Shown: positions 46,008-55,534 of the stretch, piece by piece
Numbering within the stretch: position 1 is the first letter of the stretch
Layout: each line of letters opens with the position of its first letter
NCBI RefSeq assembly: GCF_001659685.2
Contig: NZ_LXYE02000020.1
Coordinates: forward strand, 186,001 to 250,000
Direction of reading: 5' to 3'
Source: Labilibacter marinus
GTDB lineage: Bacteria > Bacteroidota > Bacteroidia > Bacteroidales > Marinilabiliaceae
DNA: 64,000 bases
Translations under genes and position numbers: made by a program
Notes under the pieces: model-generated
Databases searched by the model: none
Told to the model about the DNA's origin: nothing
Seen by the model: the letters and a program-made list of their open reading frames with translations, nothing else

Positions 46008-46019
46008 CGTGTGATTTGA

Positions 46020-46361
46020 TGTTAATAAAATGTGAATTCAGAAATGAGAAAAATCTAAAAAAAGATTTGCACATAAATAAAACTTATACATGCAGTACAT
46101 AACAAAAGCAAGGCAAGTTAATAAGCGATTATTTTAACAACAATTTCTAACAGTATTTTAACAGCTAAACTATACTTTCAACCGATAATCTTATTAAATT
46201 TGTACGCTATTAACAACATGTTAATAACCTTAGTTAATCTTTTGGTTTTTAAGAACTAATTAAGATTTTCTAATGTTAATAGAATATTAATATCTCTGAA
46301 CTAAATGTTGAACAAGCAGTTTTACAAGCATATTTTAACATTTTTGTTAACGGTATTAACA
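46020..46361. repeat. Cluster of nine TTAACA/TGTTAA hexamers
   Basis: Copies at 46020, 46134, 46158, 46210, 46219, 46274, 46335, 46345 and 46356 in both orientations. Two copies form an inverted pair around 46209-46225 and two others around 46345-46361. Fewer than one copy would be expected by chance at this base composition by a rough estimate, so the cluster is unlikely to be random. Confidence 0.6.
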
Positions 46362-46416
46362 GGCTATTATAATCATTATATATTATTAGAAATCTCTCTT
46401 TTATTTAAAAATAATA

Positions 46417-47412
46417 ATGGAATTAAAATCTGATTGGCTTAAAAATGGATTCGTAAACGAACCAATTGAGGATATAGAAAATATTGAAGAAGCGTTCTTA
46501 AAACTGAAAAAAGAAAAGAATGCAGTATTGATGGCTCACTTTTATCAGGAAGATAAAATACAAGATATAGCAGATTTTGTTGGTGATAGTTTAGCACTTG
46601 CTCAGTTTGCTGCAAAAACGGATGCTGAAATAATTATGGTTGCCGGTGTTCACTTTATGGGAGAAAGTGCTAAAATTCTGTCCCCTGAAAAAACTATTAT
46701 TGTACCTGATTTAAATGCGGGTTGTAGTTTAGCGGATAGCTGCCCTCCTGATGCGTTTGAGAAATTCATTAATCAATACCCAGACCATAAAGTAGTTACT
46801 TACGTAAATACTTCGGCAGAAATTAAAGCATTATCAGATATTGTTGTTACAAGTACTAATGCTAAAGCTATTGTAGACAGTTTTCCTGAAAACGAAAAGT
46901 TAATTTTTGGACCTGATAGAAACCTTGGTAATTACATCAATAGCATTACAGGTCGGGATATGATTTTGTGGGATGGAGCTTGCCATGTACACGAGAAATT
47001 TTCATTAGAAAAAATCTTAGATATTAAGAAAGAAAATCCAGATGCTGAAATCCTTGCTCATCCAGAATGTAAGAAACAATTATTAATGGTGGCTGATCAC
47101 ATTGGTTCTACTGCTGCTCTTTTAAAATATTCTTCAGACAATTCCTCAAATAAATATATAGTAGCAACCGAGTCTGGTATTATACATCAAATGCGGCTTA
47201 AGAGCCCAAATAAAACATTTATACCTGCTCCTCCTAACGATTCTACTTGTGCGTGTAATGATTGCGAATTTATGCGTTTAAATACAATGAGTAAATTGTA
47301 TAATGCACTAAAGTTTGGATGGCCAAATATTGAAGTAAAAGAAGATATTCGTGTTAAAGCAGTAAAGCCTATCGAACGTATGCTTGAAGTTTCAGATAAA
47401 CTAGGCCTATAA
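46417..47412 (+). CDS. nadA: Quinolinate synthase A
   Basis: A 331-residue iron-sulfur enzyme that condenses iminoaspartate with dihydroxyacetone phosphate to quinolinate in de novo NAD synthesis. Cluster ligands are probably Cys103 (AGCSLADSC), Cys189 (GACHVHEKF) and one Cys of the 278-283 group (CACNDC). HFYQEDKIQDIADFVGDS marks the N-terminal domain. The length is usual. nadB and nadC are not in the window. It is the first gene on the right side of the candidate origin. Confidence 0.96.
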   Translation: MELKSDWLKNGFVNEPIEDIENIEEAFLKLKKEKNAVLMAHFYQEDKIQDIADFVGDSLALAQFAAKTDAEIIMVAGVHFMGESAKILSPEKTIIVPDLNAGCSLADSCPPDAFEKFINQYPDHKVVTYVNTSAEIKALSDIVVTSTNAKAIVDSFPENEKLIFGPDRNLGNYINSITGRDMILWDGACHVHEKFSLEKILDIKKENPDAEILAHPECKKQLLMVADHIGSTAALLKYSSDNSSNKYIVATESGIIHQMRLKSPNKTFIPAPPNDSTCACNDCEFMRLNTMSKLYNALKFGWPNIEVKEDIRVKAVKPIERMLEVSDKLGL

Positions 47413-47481
47413 TTTGATAAACTTCTTAGTTATCTGCAGTAATTTTGCTTTTTTTGTAGAAGACTTCTTTTAAATCTAGAA

Positions 47482-47871
47482 ATGGAAAATTCTAATTCGT
47501 TAAATGTCTTATTGGTAGAGGATAATGTTTTAAATCAGAAATTGATTTTTTTAAACTTATCCAAATTCGGTTATAAAATTGATATTGCTAATAATGGTAA
47601 AGAGGCTGTAGATATGGTTAAATTACGACGTTATAATTTAATTATAATGGATTTAATGATGCCTGTTATGGATGGCCTTCAGGCAACTACAGAAATACGT
47701 GCTTATGAAAAGGAACTATCCTATGCTACACCAATTATTGGTTTAACAGCTAATACTTTTGATGCAGATAGAGAAAAATGTTTAGCACATGGTATGGATG
47801 AATATATGGCTAAGCCATTTGAGTTAGATTTATTTAATACTTTGGTAAAAAATTTAGGAATCACTAAATAA
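47482..47871 (+). CDS. Single-domain response regulator
   Basis: A 129-residue receiver with no output domain: LLVEDN acidic pair, phosphoacceptor Asp57 (IIMDLMMPVMDG), Thr in GLTAN and Lys in AKPF. The motif set (EDNxxNQK, PVMDGLQAT) is typical of receivers from hybrid histidine kinases, not of CheY. It lies 4 bases before ruvB, but a functional link is unlikely. A TAATTTTG element at 47440-47447 could be its -7 box, though the spacing to a TTG is long. Confidence 0.88.
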   Translation: MENSNSLNVLLVEDNVLNQKLIFLNLSKFGYKIDIANNGKEAVDMVKLRRYNLIIMDLMMPVMDGLQATTEIRAYEKELSYATPIIGLTANTFDADREKCLAHGMDEYMAKPFELDLFNTLVKNLGITK

Positions 47872-47875
47872 TTAG

Positions 47876-48901
47876 ATGGAAGATAATTTTGATATACGTG
47901 AAGAGGGCTACCAAAATATTGAAAAAGAAGTTGATAATAAGCTACGACCTTTAAGTTTCGATGATTTTCAAGGTCAAGATAAAATAGTTGAAAATCTGAA
48001 AATATTTGTTCAAGCTGCCTCTATGCGTGGAGAAGCTTTGGATCATGTTTTACTTCATGGACCACCTGGACTTGGAAAAACAACGCTATCAAATATAATA
48101 GCAAATGAATTAAATGTCGGCTTTAAAATTACTAGTGGACCAGTACTTGATAAACCGGGTGATTTAGCTGGTATTTTAACAAATCTTGAACCTAACGATG
48201 TTTTATTTATTGATGAAATACATCGATTAAGTCCTGTAGTTGAGGAGTATTTATACTCTGCTATGGAAGATTATAGAATTGATATTTTAATAGATAAAGG
48301 GCCAGGTGCAAGAAGTATACAAATTGAATTGAACCCGTTTACCTTAGTTGGAGCAACTACTAGAAGTGGTTTATTAACCAGTCCTTTACGGGCTAGATTT
48401 GGTATTAATTGCCATTTAGAATATTACGATAATAAGGTTTTGTCAGGTATAATAAACCGTTCTTCAGGAATATTGGATACTAGTATTACGAAGGATGCAT
48501 GCAATGAAATATCTGGTAGAAGTAGAGGTACACCAAGAATTGCTAATGCTCTTTTAAGGCGTGTTCGAGATTTTGCTCAGGTAAAAGGAAATGGTGATAT
48601 TGAAATAGAAATTTCCAAGTTTTCGCTAGAAGCATTAAATATTGACCAACATGGTTTAGATGAAATGGATCATAAAATATTAAATACCTTGATTGATAAA
48701 TTTCAAGGTGGACCTGTGGGTATTACAACTATCGGAACTGCTATTGGAGAAGATAGCGGAACGATAGAAGAAGTGTATGAACCTTTTTTAATTAAAGAAG
48801 GATTTATAAAAAGAACACCTAGAGGGAGAATGGCAACTGCATTAGCTTATAAACATTTAGGTAAAGATTCTTTTAATCAGGAACAGTTTTCTCTTTTTTA
48901 A
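47876..48901 (+). CDS. ruvB: Holliday junction helicase RuvB
   Basis: A 341-residue AAA+ motor that drives branch migration with RuvA. Walker [11 protein letters not shown] and Walker [11 protein letters not shown] are intact, and the C-terminal winged-helix carries RTPRGRMAT. The length matches the family. It is 4 bases after the receiver gene and 8 bases before the flippase gene. ruvA and ruvC are not in the window. Confidence 0.97.
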   Translation: MEDNFDIREEGYQNIEKEVDNKLRPLSFDDFQGQDKIVENLKIFVQAASMRGEALDHVLLHGPPGLGKTTLSNIIANELNVGFKITSGPVLDKPGDLAGILTNLEPNDVLFIDEIHRLSPVVEEYLYSAMEDYRIDILIDKGPGARSIQIELNPFTLVGATTRSGLLTSPLRARFGINCHLEYYDNKVLSGIINRSSGILDTSITKDACNEISGRSRGTPRIANALLRRVRDFAQVKGNGDIEIEISKFSLEALNIDQHGLDEMDHKILNTLIDKFQGGPVGITTIGTAIGEDSGTIEEVYEPFLIKEGFIKRTPRGRMATALAYKHLGKDSFNQEQFSLF

Positions 48902-48909
48902 TTTTTACA

Positions 48910-50394
48910 GTGAGTAAAATAAAATCTTTAGCTGGAGATACCATAGTTTATGGAGGAAGTACAATATTACTTCGCTTATTAAATTGGTTATTAATGCCAT
49001 ATTATATCCGTACAATGGATGGTGTTCAATATGGAATTGTAACGCAAGTGTACGGGTATATTGCTATTTTATTGGTTATACTAACCTATGGTTTCGAAAC
49101 TAGTTTTTTCCGATTTGCTAAAGAAAGAGAATTTTCAAAGGTTTTTACTACAGCTATTACAAGTATAGTTTCTACTAGTGCTTTGTTTGTTTTTTTAGTT
49201 GTGTTGCTCCAAGATCAATTACATATTCTTACAGATAAAAAGTTATCATCTGAATTAATAGTAATCGTTGGTATATTAGTGGCTATAGATGCTATTTCTT
49301 CTATTATTTTCGCTAAAATAAGGTATGAAGGTAAGAGTGTTAGATTTGCTCTTTTAAAGCTTATTAACATTATTATTTTAATAAGTTTTAATTTATACTT
49401 TCTTTATTGGGTACCGCGTAATTTTGGTAATAATGGTTATCGAATAGTTGATTGGTTTAGTTATTCTGGTAATCAATCATTTTTTGTATTACTATCCAAT
49501 TTAATTGCTTCTTTCTCGGTTTTAATACTCATTTTACCCGACTTGTTTAAGAAATTAAGTAGTGTAGATTTCTCCTTGCTTAAACAAATGTATAAGTATT
49601 CTTACCCCATATTAATTGTTGGAATTACTGGTATGGTTAATATGCAATTAGATAAGATTTTAATTCCTGAAATGATTGGTGGAGATGAAGGTTTGAAACA
49701 ACTTGCTATATATGGAGCTAATTTTAAAATTGGCGTATTAATGGCCATGTTTACACAGTCTTTCAGATTGGCATTTGAGCCCTATTTTTTCAAGGACCAT
49801 AAAAAAGGTAATATACAATATGCTAATATTCTTACTTATTTTGTATTATTTGGCCTCCTAATATTTTTAGGAGTTACTTTCTTTATAGATATCATTAATC
49901 TATTATTGACACAGGAATATATTGAAGGAAATATCGTAATCCCTATTGTTTTAGTTTCGCAATTATTAAGCGGAATTTATTTTACATTATCGGTATGGTA
50001 TAAAGTTACAGATAAAACGGTTTTTGGTGCTTATATGGGTATTATAGGTAGTCTTATTACGATTGGGTTAAATGTTATATTAATACCTATTTTAGGTTAT
50101 GTAGGCTCTGCTATAGCCGGATTAGTTTGTTTTTCTGTTATGGTAGTATTGAGTATTTACTGGGGCAAAAAGCATAGTAATATAAGATATGATTGGAATA
50201 AGGTTTTATCTTATACTATTATAGTTGCAGTTATATATGTAGTAGGAATTAAACTAATTCCTATTTCAGGTAACCTTTTATTCGATTTAAGCTCCATTTG
50301 GTACGATATATTCTTTTATGGCATGCGTATTGGTTTAATAATTGTATTTTTAGGGTTTGTTTATTTAAAAGAGTTCAGAATAAAAAATATATAG
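48910..50394 (+). CDS. Polysaccharide-type flippase (MVF/Wzx superfamily)
   Basis: A 494-residue membrane protein with about 12-14 helices of the polysaccharide transporter/MATE-like superfamily. It begins with the family-like stretch [26 protein letters not shown] at residues 6-31. It uses a GTG start at 48910, 8 bases after ruvB. It probably flips lipid-linked sugars across the inner membrane, but the cargo is unknown. No glycosyltransferase is adjacent; the glycan island is over 10 kb away. Confidence 0.85.
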   Translation: MSKIKSLAGDTIVYGGSTILLRLLNWLLMPYYIRTMDGVQYGIVTQVYGYIAILLVILTYGFETSFFRFAKEREFSKVFTTAITSIVSTSALFVFLVVLLQDQLHILTDKKLSSELIVIVGILVAIDAISSIIFAKIRYEGKSVRFALLKLINIIILISFNLYFLYWVPRNFGNNGYRIVDWFSYSGNQSFFVLLSNLIASFSVLILILPDLFKKLSSVDFSLLKQMYKYSYPILIVGITGMVNMQLDKILIPEMIGGDEGLKQLAIYGANFKIGVLMAMFTQSFRLAFEPYFFKDHKKGNIQYANILTYFVLFGLLIFLGVTFFIDIINLLLTQEYIEGNIVIPIVLVSQLLSGIYFTLSVWYKVTDKTVFGAYMGIIGSLITIGLNVILIPILGYVGSAIAGLVCFSVMVVLSIYWGKKHSNIRYDWNKVLSYTIIVAVIYVVGIKLIPISGNLLFDLSSIWYDIFFYGMRIGLIIVFLGFVYLKEFRIKNI

Positions 50395-50401
50395 TTTTTA
50401 C

Positions 50402-50842
50402 ATGAGTTTAGCAGTTAGAATTATAAATAAAAGCTCAAATGAGCTTCCAAAGTATGCAACCAGTTTATCTGCTGGTGTAGATTTAAGAGCCGATTTATCA
50501 GATGATATTATTTTAAAGCCTCTTCAGAGAGTTTTAATACCTACGGGTTTATTTATTGAGTTACCAGAGGGATATGAAGCTCAAATTAGACCACGTAGTG
50601 GTTTAGCGTATAAACATGGAATATCTGTATTAAATAGTCCTGGAACTATTGATGCTGACTATCGTGGTGAAATAAAAGTCATTTTAGTTAATCTTTCTAA
50701 TGATGAGTTTGTTATTAAAACTGGAGAACGTATTTGCCAAATGGTAATTGCTAAACATGAAAGTGTTCAATTTGAATTGGTGGATAGTTTGGAAAATACT
50801 GAGAGAGGTAGTGGGGGATTCGGACATACAGGTAAAAAGTAG
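50402..50842 (+). CDS. dut: dUTPase
   Basis: A 146-residue trimeric dUTP diphosphatase. Motifs: [10 protein letters not shown] (I), [11 protein letters not shown] (II), [14 protein letters not shown] (III), ERICQMVI (IV) and [11 protein letters not shown] (V). It hydrolyses dUTP to dUMP and diphosphate, so uracil stays out of DNA and dTMP synthesis is fed. It lies 7 bases after the flippase gene and 5 before the TPR lipoprotein gene. Confidence 0.97.
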   Translation: MSLAVRIINKSSNELPKYATSLSAGVDLRADLSDDIILKPLQRVLIPTGLFIELPEGYEAQIRPRSGLAYKHGISVLNSPGTIDADYRGEIKVILVNLSNDEFVIKTGERICQMVIAKHESVQFELVDSLENTERGSGGFGHTGKK

Positions 50843-50847
50843 ATTAT

Positions 50848-52593
50848 ATGAGATATTTAATTATATCGTTGGTTCTATTAGTAGTTATCACTAGTTGTAG
50901 TACAACAAAAAATTCAGTTAACGAAAAACAAATCTTAACGGAAAGAGTATCTGTTTTAAGTCCTCAAAATAAAAGAAAGTTTGACTATTTCTTTTATGAA
51001 GGTCAACGTCTTAAAATGAATGGGGATTTAAATAAAGCTAAAACTTATTTTATCGAGTGTTTAAAAATCGATTCTTTGAGTGGTACTTGCTATTATGAGC
51101 TTGCTAATATAGCTATATCAGGTCAGGACTTTAAAGCCGCGCAAAACTTGCTTTCTAATTCAGTAAGGCTTTCTCCTAGTAATAAATGGTATAAGATTCT
51201 TTTAGGCGATTTATATCAACAGAATAAGGACTTACCAAATTCAATTAAAATCTATAAGAGTTTGGTAGAAGAATATCCTAATAATAATGAGTATACTTAT
51301 GCCTTAGCCCAACTTTACTATAATAACAAGGAGCTTGAAAATGCGGTAAAGTATTACGATAAGCTCGAAAAAAGTGTAGGTATTAATGAGGTTATTTCTA
51401 TAGAAAAGGAAAAGATATATTTAGAATTAGGAAAGGAAGGATTAGCTTTTAAAGAAATTGATCAGTTAATTAAGGATAATCCTTATGAAACTAGATATTA
51501 CGGATTTCTTGGTGATCTGCATTTATACAATAAGGATTTTGATAAAGCTGAAGAAAGTTATAATAAAATTTTAGAATTGGATCCTGGTAATGGATTGGGG
51601 TATTTTTCAATTGCTAATATTAAGTTACAAAATAAGGATACTTTAGGTTTTATAACTAATTTCAAAAATGGCTTAAGCGATAAAGATTTAGCTTTAGAAG
51701 TAAAATTTCAAAGACTATTACCCCTTTTAATGGGTAAAGATTTTCAATCTTATGACCCCGAAGTTATAGGTGATCTTTTTTCAACGCTAACATCAATACA
51801 TAAGGACGATTCACGAAGTTTTATTTACTATGCTAATTACCTTCAAAATAATAGTAATAAGGAAGAAGCTCTTGTTCAATATAAAAAATCCCTAAAACTG
51901 GATAATTCAAATCCTGCAGTATGGCAAGATATGTTCTTTATTCAAATAGACTTAGGTAAGTTCGATGAGCTGCTAATTGATTCTAAGGAGGCATTAGTTT
52001 TTTTCCCAGATCAACCATTATTCAACTTATTTAATGCTATGGGATATATGCAAAAAGAGGAATATGCTGAAGCTAAGGTTAGTTTGGAAAGAGGTTTAGC
52101 GCATGTTGGCGATAATGTTAATTTACAAGGTCAGTTTTATTCTTATTTAGGAGATGTTGAGCATAGTTTAGATAATTCGGAACAATCTTATATATACTAC
52201 GAGAAAGCTTTAAAAGTGAATGAAAATAATGTGGTTGTTTTAAATAATTATAGCTATTATTTATCGGTAGAAAACAAAGATTTAGAAAAAGCGGAAAAAA
52301 TGATCTCTAAATGTATAGAATTAGAGCCTGGTAACTCTACTTATTTAGATACCTATGCATGGGTTTTGTTTAAAAGAGGTCGTTATTTTGAAGCTAAATA
52401 TATTATTGAAAGGGCTATAGATAATGGAGGTAATGAAAGTGACGTTATAGTTGAGCATTTTGGTGATATCTTATATAAGAACGGAAACGTAGAGGAAGCT
52501 TTAGTTCAATGGAATAAATCCTTAGAAATGGGTAATGAATCTGAAGTTTTAAAGAAAAAAATTGAGCTAGAGTCTTATGTGGAGAATGAGTAA
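50848..52593 (+). CDS. TPR-repeat lipoprotein
   Basis: A 581-residue lipoprotein (signal ending VVITSC, lipid Cys17) with many TPR repeats over residues 45-570, e.g. ALAQLYYNNKELENAVKYYD and YYEKALKVNENNVVVLNNY. TPR proteins act as scaffolds. In Bacteroidetes the gene commonly lies before DUF4292 and an M23 peptidase gene, which is also the case here, so a role in envelope assembly is likely. Its end overlaps the DUF4292 start. Confidence 0.85.
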   Translation: MRYLIISLVLLVVITSCSTTKNSVNEKQILTERVSVLSPQNKRKFDYFFYEGQRLKMNGDLNKAKTYFIECLKIDSLSGTCYYELANIAISGQDFKAAQNLLSNSVRLSPSNKWYKILLGDLYQQNKDLPNSIKIYKSLVEEYPNNNEYTYALAQLYYNNKELENAVKYYDKLEKSVGINEVISIEKEKIYLELGKEGLAFKEIDQLIKDNPYETRYYGFLGDLHLYNKDFDKAEESYNKILELDPGNGLGYFSIANIKLQNKDTLGFITNFKNGLSDKDLALEVKFQRLLPLLMGKDFQSYDPEVIGDLFSTLTSIHKDDSRSFIYYANYLQNNSNKEEALVQYKKSLKLDNSNPAVWQDMFFIQIDLGKFDELLIDSKEALVFFPDQPLFNLFNAMGYMQKEEYAEAKVSLERGLAHVGDNVNLQGQFYSYLGDVEHSLDNSEQSYIYYEKALKVNENNVVVLNNYSYYLSVENKDLEKAEKMISKCIELEPGNSTYLDTYAWVLFKRGRYFEAKYIIERAIDNGGNESDVIVEHFGDILYKNGNVEEALVQWNKSLEMGNESEVLKKKIELESYVENE

Positions 52594-53410
52594 CTATCTT
52601 GTCATTTTATTAGTATTCTTACTTGTTTCATGTAAAAGTACAGAAACAGTTAGGGTTAAAAATGTTTCTAATATTTCGGACGCACAGCTTCGTAAAGAGG
52701 TTAAAAATAATGAATTACTTTTTGATAAATTATATTTAAAGAAACTTCAATTCTCTTTTGATGATGGAAAGGATAAGAAGTCTTTTAAAGGAAGTTTCGT
52801 TGTTCAAAAGGATAGTCAAATAATAGTCTCCATTTTTATATTGATGGGAAGAGAGGTTGTTAGAGCTAAGTTAGGATTAGAGGATGTAATTATTTTAGAT
52901 AAGCATAATAAGATAGCTTTACATACTGATTATAATTATTTCAGTAAGAAGTATGGTATTGATTTAGATTTTTATTCGATACAAGCTATTTTAACTAATT
53001 CACTTTTTATCTATCCTTATAGCGACGATTATTATAATGATTTAAAAAAGTATAAACATCATGTGTCAAGTGATCATTATTCTTTTAAATCAATAAAAGA
53101 TAAAAGGTTAGATAGATTAACTAAACGTAGTAGAAATAATATATTGGTACATGAAATAGACATAGATCCCGAATTGTATCGTATTTTAAATGTGTTTATT
53201 AAGGATTTTGAAAATAATCACTCTATAAGTATAAATTATAATCATTTTAAAAACTATGATTCGACTATATTTCCTGAAAAGATTAATATGAAAGCTACGA
53301 AGGGAAATGCTAAGTTTGAAGTAGATTTAAAATTAAACTATTTAGAAATAAACGATGGGGGTAGTCTTCATTTTAAAATTCCTTCGAGTTATAAAAGTAA
53401 AACGCTGTAG
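52586..53410 (+). CDS. DUF4292 lipoprotein
   Basis: A 274-residue protein with a lipoprotein signal (LLVSC) of family DUF4292. The core has LYLKKLQFSFDD and LGLEDVIILDKHNK. The ATG at 52586 is chosen over the one at 52577 because it starts directly in front of the signal peptide; it overlaps the TPR gene by 8 bases. DUF4292 proteins resemble LolA/LolB-like folds and may bind lipid, but this is an inference. It overlaps the M23 gene by 56 bases. Confidence 0.85.
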   Translation: MSNYLVILLVFLLVSCKSTETVRVKNVSNISDAQLRKEVKNNELLFDKLYLKKLQFSFDDGKDKKSFKGSFVVQKDSQIIVSIFILMGREVVRAKLGLEDVIILDKHNKIALHTDYNYFSKKYGIDLDFYSIQAILTNSLFIYPYSDDYYNDLKKYKHHVSSDHYSFKSIKDKRLDRLTKRSRNNILVHEIDIDPELYRILNVFIKDFENNHSISINYNHFKNYDSTIFPEKINMKATKGNAKFEVDLKLNYLEINDGGSLHFKIPSSYKSKTL

Positions 53411-54551
53411 TTTTTTTTTATTACTGTTAGCCTTTGGTATTAACCTACAAGCGCAAAATAGTAATATCGAAAAATTAAAGAATGATCGATTACAATTCGA
53501 AAGAGATATAAAAAACGCTAAAAATTTACTGGTTAAGAAGGCAAATTCTCGTAAAAGTCTGCTTAATCAAGTGAATGTATTAAACGCCCAAATTAAGGCC
53601 CAAAATAACGTTGTTTCTAGTTATAAGGAGGAAATAAATCAAATCAATAAAGTAATTTCTAGTAATACTGAAGTTTTAAAATCTCTAGAGGAAGAAATTA
53701 GAAGTATTAAAATAGGTTATGAAAAATTAGTACTTGAGGCTAATAAACAAATGGGCTCTAATTATAATGAGTTTATGATTGTTTTTAGTGCTGAATCTTT
53801 TTCAGAAGCTTATAGAAGATTTCATTTAATGAAACAATATGCTTCGTATAGAAAAAAGCAGGGTAAGGTTTTAATAGAAAGTAAAAACAAATATGATAGT
53901 ATCATCGCTATTAATCGACGTATTTTAATTGAAAAGGAAACTTCTTTTAATATTTTAAATAAAGAAATAGAAAATTTAAAATTGTCTGTAGCTAATAATC
54001 ACAAATTAGTTTCGAGTTTAAAGAAGGATGAAAGGTGGTTAAAAAACGATATCAAAAAAAAGGAAACAGCTTCCAAAAAATTACAAGCCAGTATCGAAAG
54101 TTTAATTAAAAATGAAGTCAAAGAAACTAATTATGCTTTCAGTAATTTTAATGAAGCTAAAGGTAAATTAAATTGGCCTGTAGTCGATGGATTAATCACT
54201 AGCTATTTTGGTGAACATAATCACTCTGTTTTAAAGGGCGTAAAAGTTAAGAACAATGGTATTGATATAGTAACTGCTAAGGATAAGGCGGTAAAATGCG
54301 TTTACGAAGGTACTGTATCTACCGTTATTGCTATCCCTGGCTATAATAAAGCTGTTATTATTAGACATGGTAAATATTTAACGGTTTACGCTAATTTAGA
54401 GAAGGTCAATGTAAAAAATGGACAGGTAATAAAAAGTAATCAAATTATTGGCGAAGTATTTGTAGAACCCAAAGAAAATAATGGAACATTGCATTTTGAA
54501 ATATGGCAAGAAAATAAAAAAATTAACCCAATTGGATGGTTAAAAAAATAG
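53355..54551 (+). CDS. EnvC-like murein hydrolase activator with degenerate LytM domain
   Basis: A 398-residue protein with a long basic N-region, a signal peptide (about residues 17-34), a coiled coil (about 40-255) and a C-terminal LytM/M23 domain (273-398). The zinc ligands of active M23 enzymes are partly missing: HxxxD is NNGID, and the HxH region reads YANL, with only LHFEIW kept. It should be a non-catalytic activator of an amidase, like EnvC. The start at 53355 is inside the DUF4292 gene, since no other ATG precedes the signal peptide, so the two overlap by 56 bases. Confidence 0.88.
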   Translation: MGVVFILKFLRVIKVKRCSFFLLLLAFGINLQAQNSNIEKLKNDRLQFERDIKNAKNLLVKKANSRKSLLNQVNVLNAQIKAQNNVVSSYKEEINQINKVISSNTEVLKSLEEEIRSIKIGYEKLVLEANKQMGSNYNEFMIVFSAESFSEAYRRFHLMKQYASYRKKQGKVLIESKNKYDSIIAINRRILIEKETSFNILNKEIENLKLSVANNHKLVSSLKKDERWLKNDIKKKETASKKLQASIESLIKNEVKETNYAFSNFNEAKGKLNWPVVDGLITSYFGEHNHSVLKGVKVKNNGIDIVTAKDKAVKCVYEGTVSTVIAIPGYNKAVIIRHGKYLTVYANLEKVNVKNGQVIKSNQIIGEVFVEPKENNGTLHFEIWQENKKINPIGWLKK

Positions 54552-54641
54552 TACTTTCATATTTCAAATAAAATTGTATACTTTTGAGTAACTATTTAAG
54601 TGTTTTATAGTATAAGCAAATGTAAAATACTTAGAGAAAAA

Positions 54642-55046
54642 ATGGATTTAACTGTGGAAAAAATCGTTTTAAATTCTGATATTAAGAATATTAGCATAGT
54701 TGAGAAATTAGTAGATGATTTATCAGCTGAATATAATATTAATACGGATATATATGGCAAATTGCTTTTAGCAGTTGTTGAAGGTGTAAATAATGCCATT
54801 GTACATGGTAATAAATTGGATACTAATAAAAATGTTAACCTAGAATATCAGGTTACAGAAGATATAGTAGAATTTATTATAGCGGATGAAGGTAAAGGTT
54901 TTGATTTTACTACTATTCCAGATCCAACGTTACCTGAGAATGTTGAAAAAACTCATGGTAGAGGTATATTTTTAATGAATCATCTTGCTGATGAAATCGA
55001 TTTTGAAAATGAAGGAAGCAAGGTTAAGTTAACGTTTAATTTGTAA
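54642..55046 (+). CDS. Anti-sigma-type serine kinase / ATP-binding protein
   Basis: A 134-residue GHKL ATPase of the RsbW/SpoIIAB type. Motifs are LAVVEGVNNAIVHGN (N-box), DEGKGFD and HGRGIFLMNHL. The ATG at 54642 is preferred over a GTG at 54600. Such kinases phosphorylate a STAS partner and can hold a sigma factor. No STAS or sigma gene is adjacent here; the closest STAS in the window is at 21.8 kb. It lies before ybeY, which starts directly after its stop. Confidence 0.85.
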   Translation: MDLTVEKIVLNSDIKNISIVEKLVDDLSAEYNINTDIYGKLLLAVVEGVNNAIVHGNKLDTNKNVNLEYQVTEDIVEFIIADEGKGFDFTTIPDPTLPENVEKTHGRGIFLMNHLADEIDFENEGSKVKLTFNL

Positions 55047-55469
55047 GTGTTAAATTATAATTACGAAGATGTATCTGATTTAAAATTGGATACAAAAGTA
55101 TTATCACAATGGATAAATTCCATTATAAAGCAATATAACGGTATTTCGAGTGAAGTATCGTTTATTTTTTGTTCGGACGATTATATTCTTAATATAAATA
55201 AAGAATATTTAAATCATGACTACTATACGGACATAATCACCTTTGATTACTGCGAAAATAATAGAATAAAGGGAGATATTTTTATAAGTATTGATACTGT
55301 TCTTTCAAATTCTAAAAAATACAATGTTAGTTTTTTAAATGAATTATATCGTGTGATTATACATGGTATATTACATTTGTTAGGTTTTAAAGACAAAACT
55401 GAAGAAGATAATGCCAAAATGCATCAATTAGAAGACAATGCATTAAAAGTTCTCGAAACAATTTTATAA
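55047..55469 (+). CDS. ybeY: Endoribonuclease YbeY
   Basis: A 140-residue metal-dependent RNase that matures 16S rRNA and helps ribosome quality control. The metal motif reads HGILHLLGFKDKTEED, where the usual third His (GYDH) is replaced by Asp. This form (GYKDKxxED) is the rule in Bacteroidetes, so the enzyme is probably active. It starts with GTG directly after the preceding stop. Confidence 0.93.
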   Translation: MLNYNYEDVSDLKLDTKVLSQWINSIIKQYNGISSEVSFIFCSDDYILNINKEYLNHDYYTDIITFDYCENNRIKGDIFISIDTVLSNSKKYNVSFLNELYRVIIHGILHLLGFKDKTEEDNAKMHQLEDNALKVLETIL

Positions 55470-55534
55470 TTTATATGTTTTTTTTAGTGTAAGTAATTGG
55501 ATGCATGTACCTTTGTGTCCTTATTTTAATATAT

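Larger units (their letters stand above)
45776..46416. other. Gene-free AT-rich region, candidate replication origin (oriC)
   Basis: This is the longest gene-free stretch in the window (641 bases), and I see no reliable gene in it. It contains one perfect DnaA box on the minus strand (45999-46007) and near-matches TTATCAACA (45915-45923) and TTATACATA (45901-45909). It also has nine copies of TTAACA/TGTTAA within about 340 bases and long AT-only runs that could act as an unwinding element. Genes diverge from it: all 13 to the right, up to 60.9 kb, are on plus, and 6 of 7 between 40.9 and 45.8 kb are on minus. dnaA is not in the window. The call is inference; a genome-wide skew plot would decide. 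Confidence 0.55.

Noticed and set aside
55505-55534. Longer mnmG start
   Set aside because: The added residues are not family-like and lie over a TACCTTTG promoter-like box.
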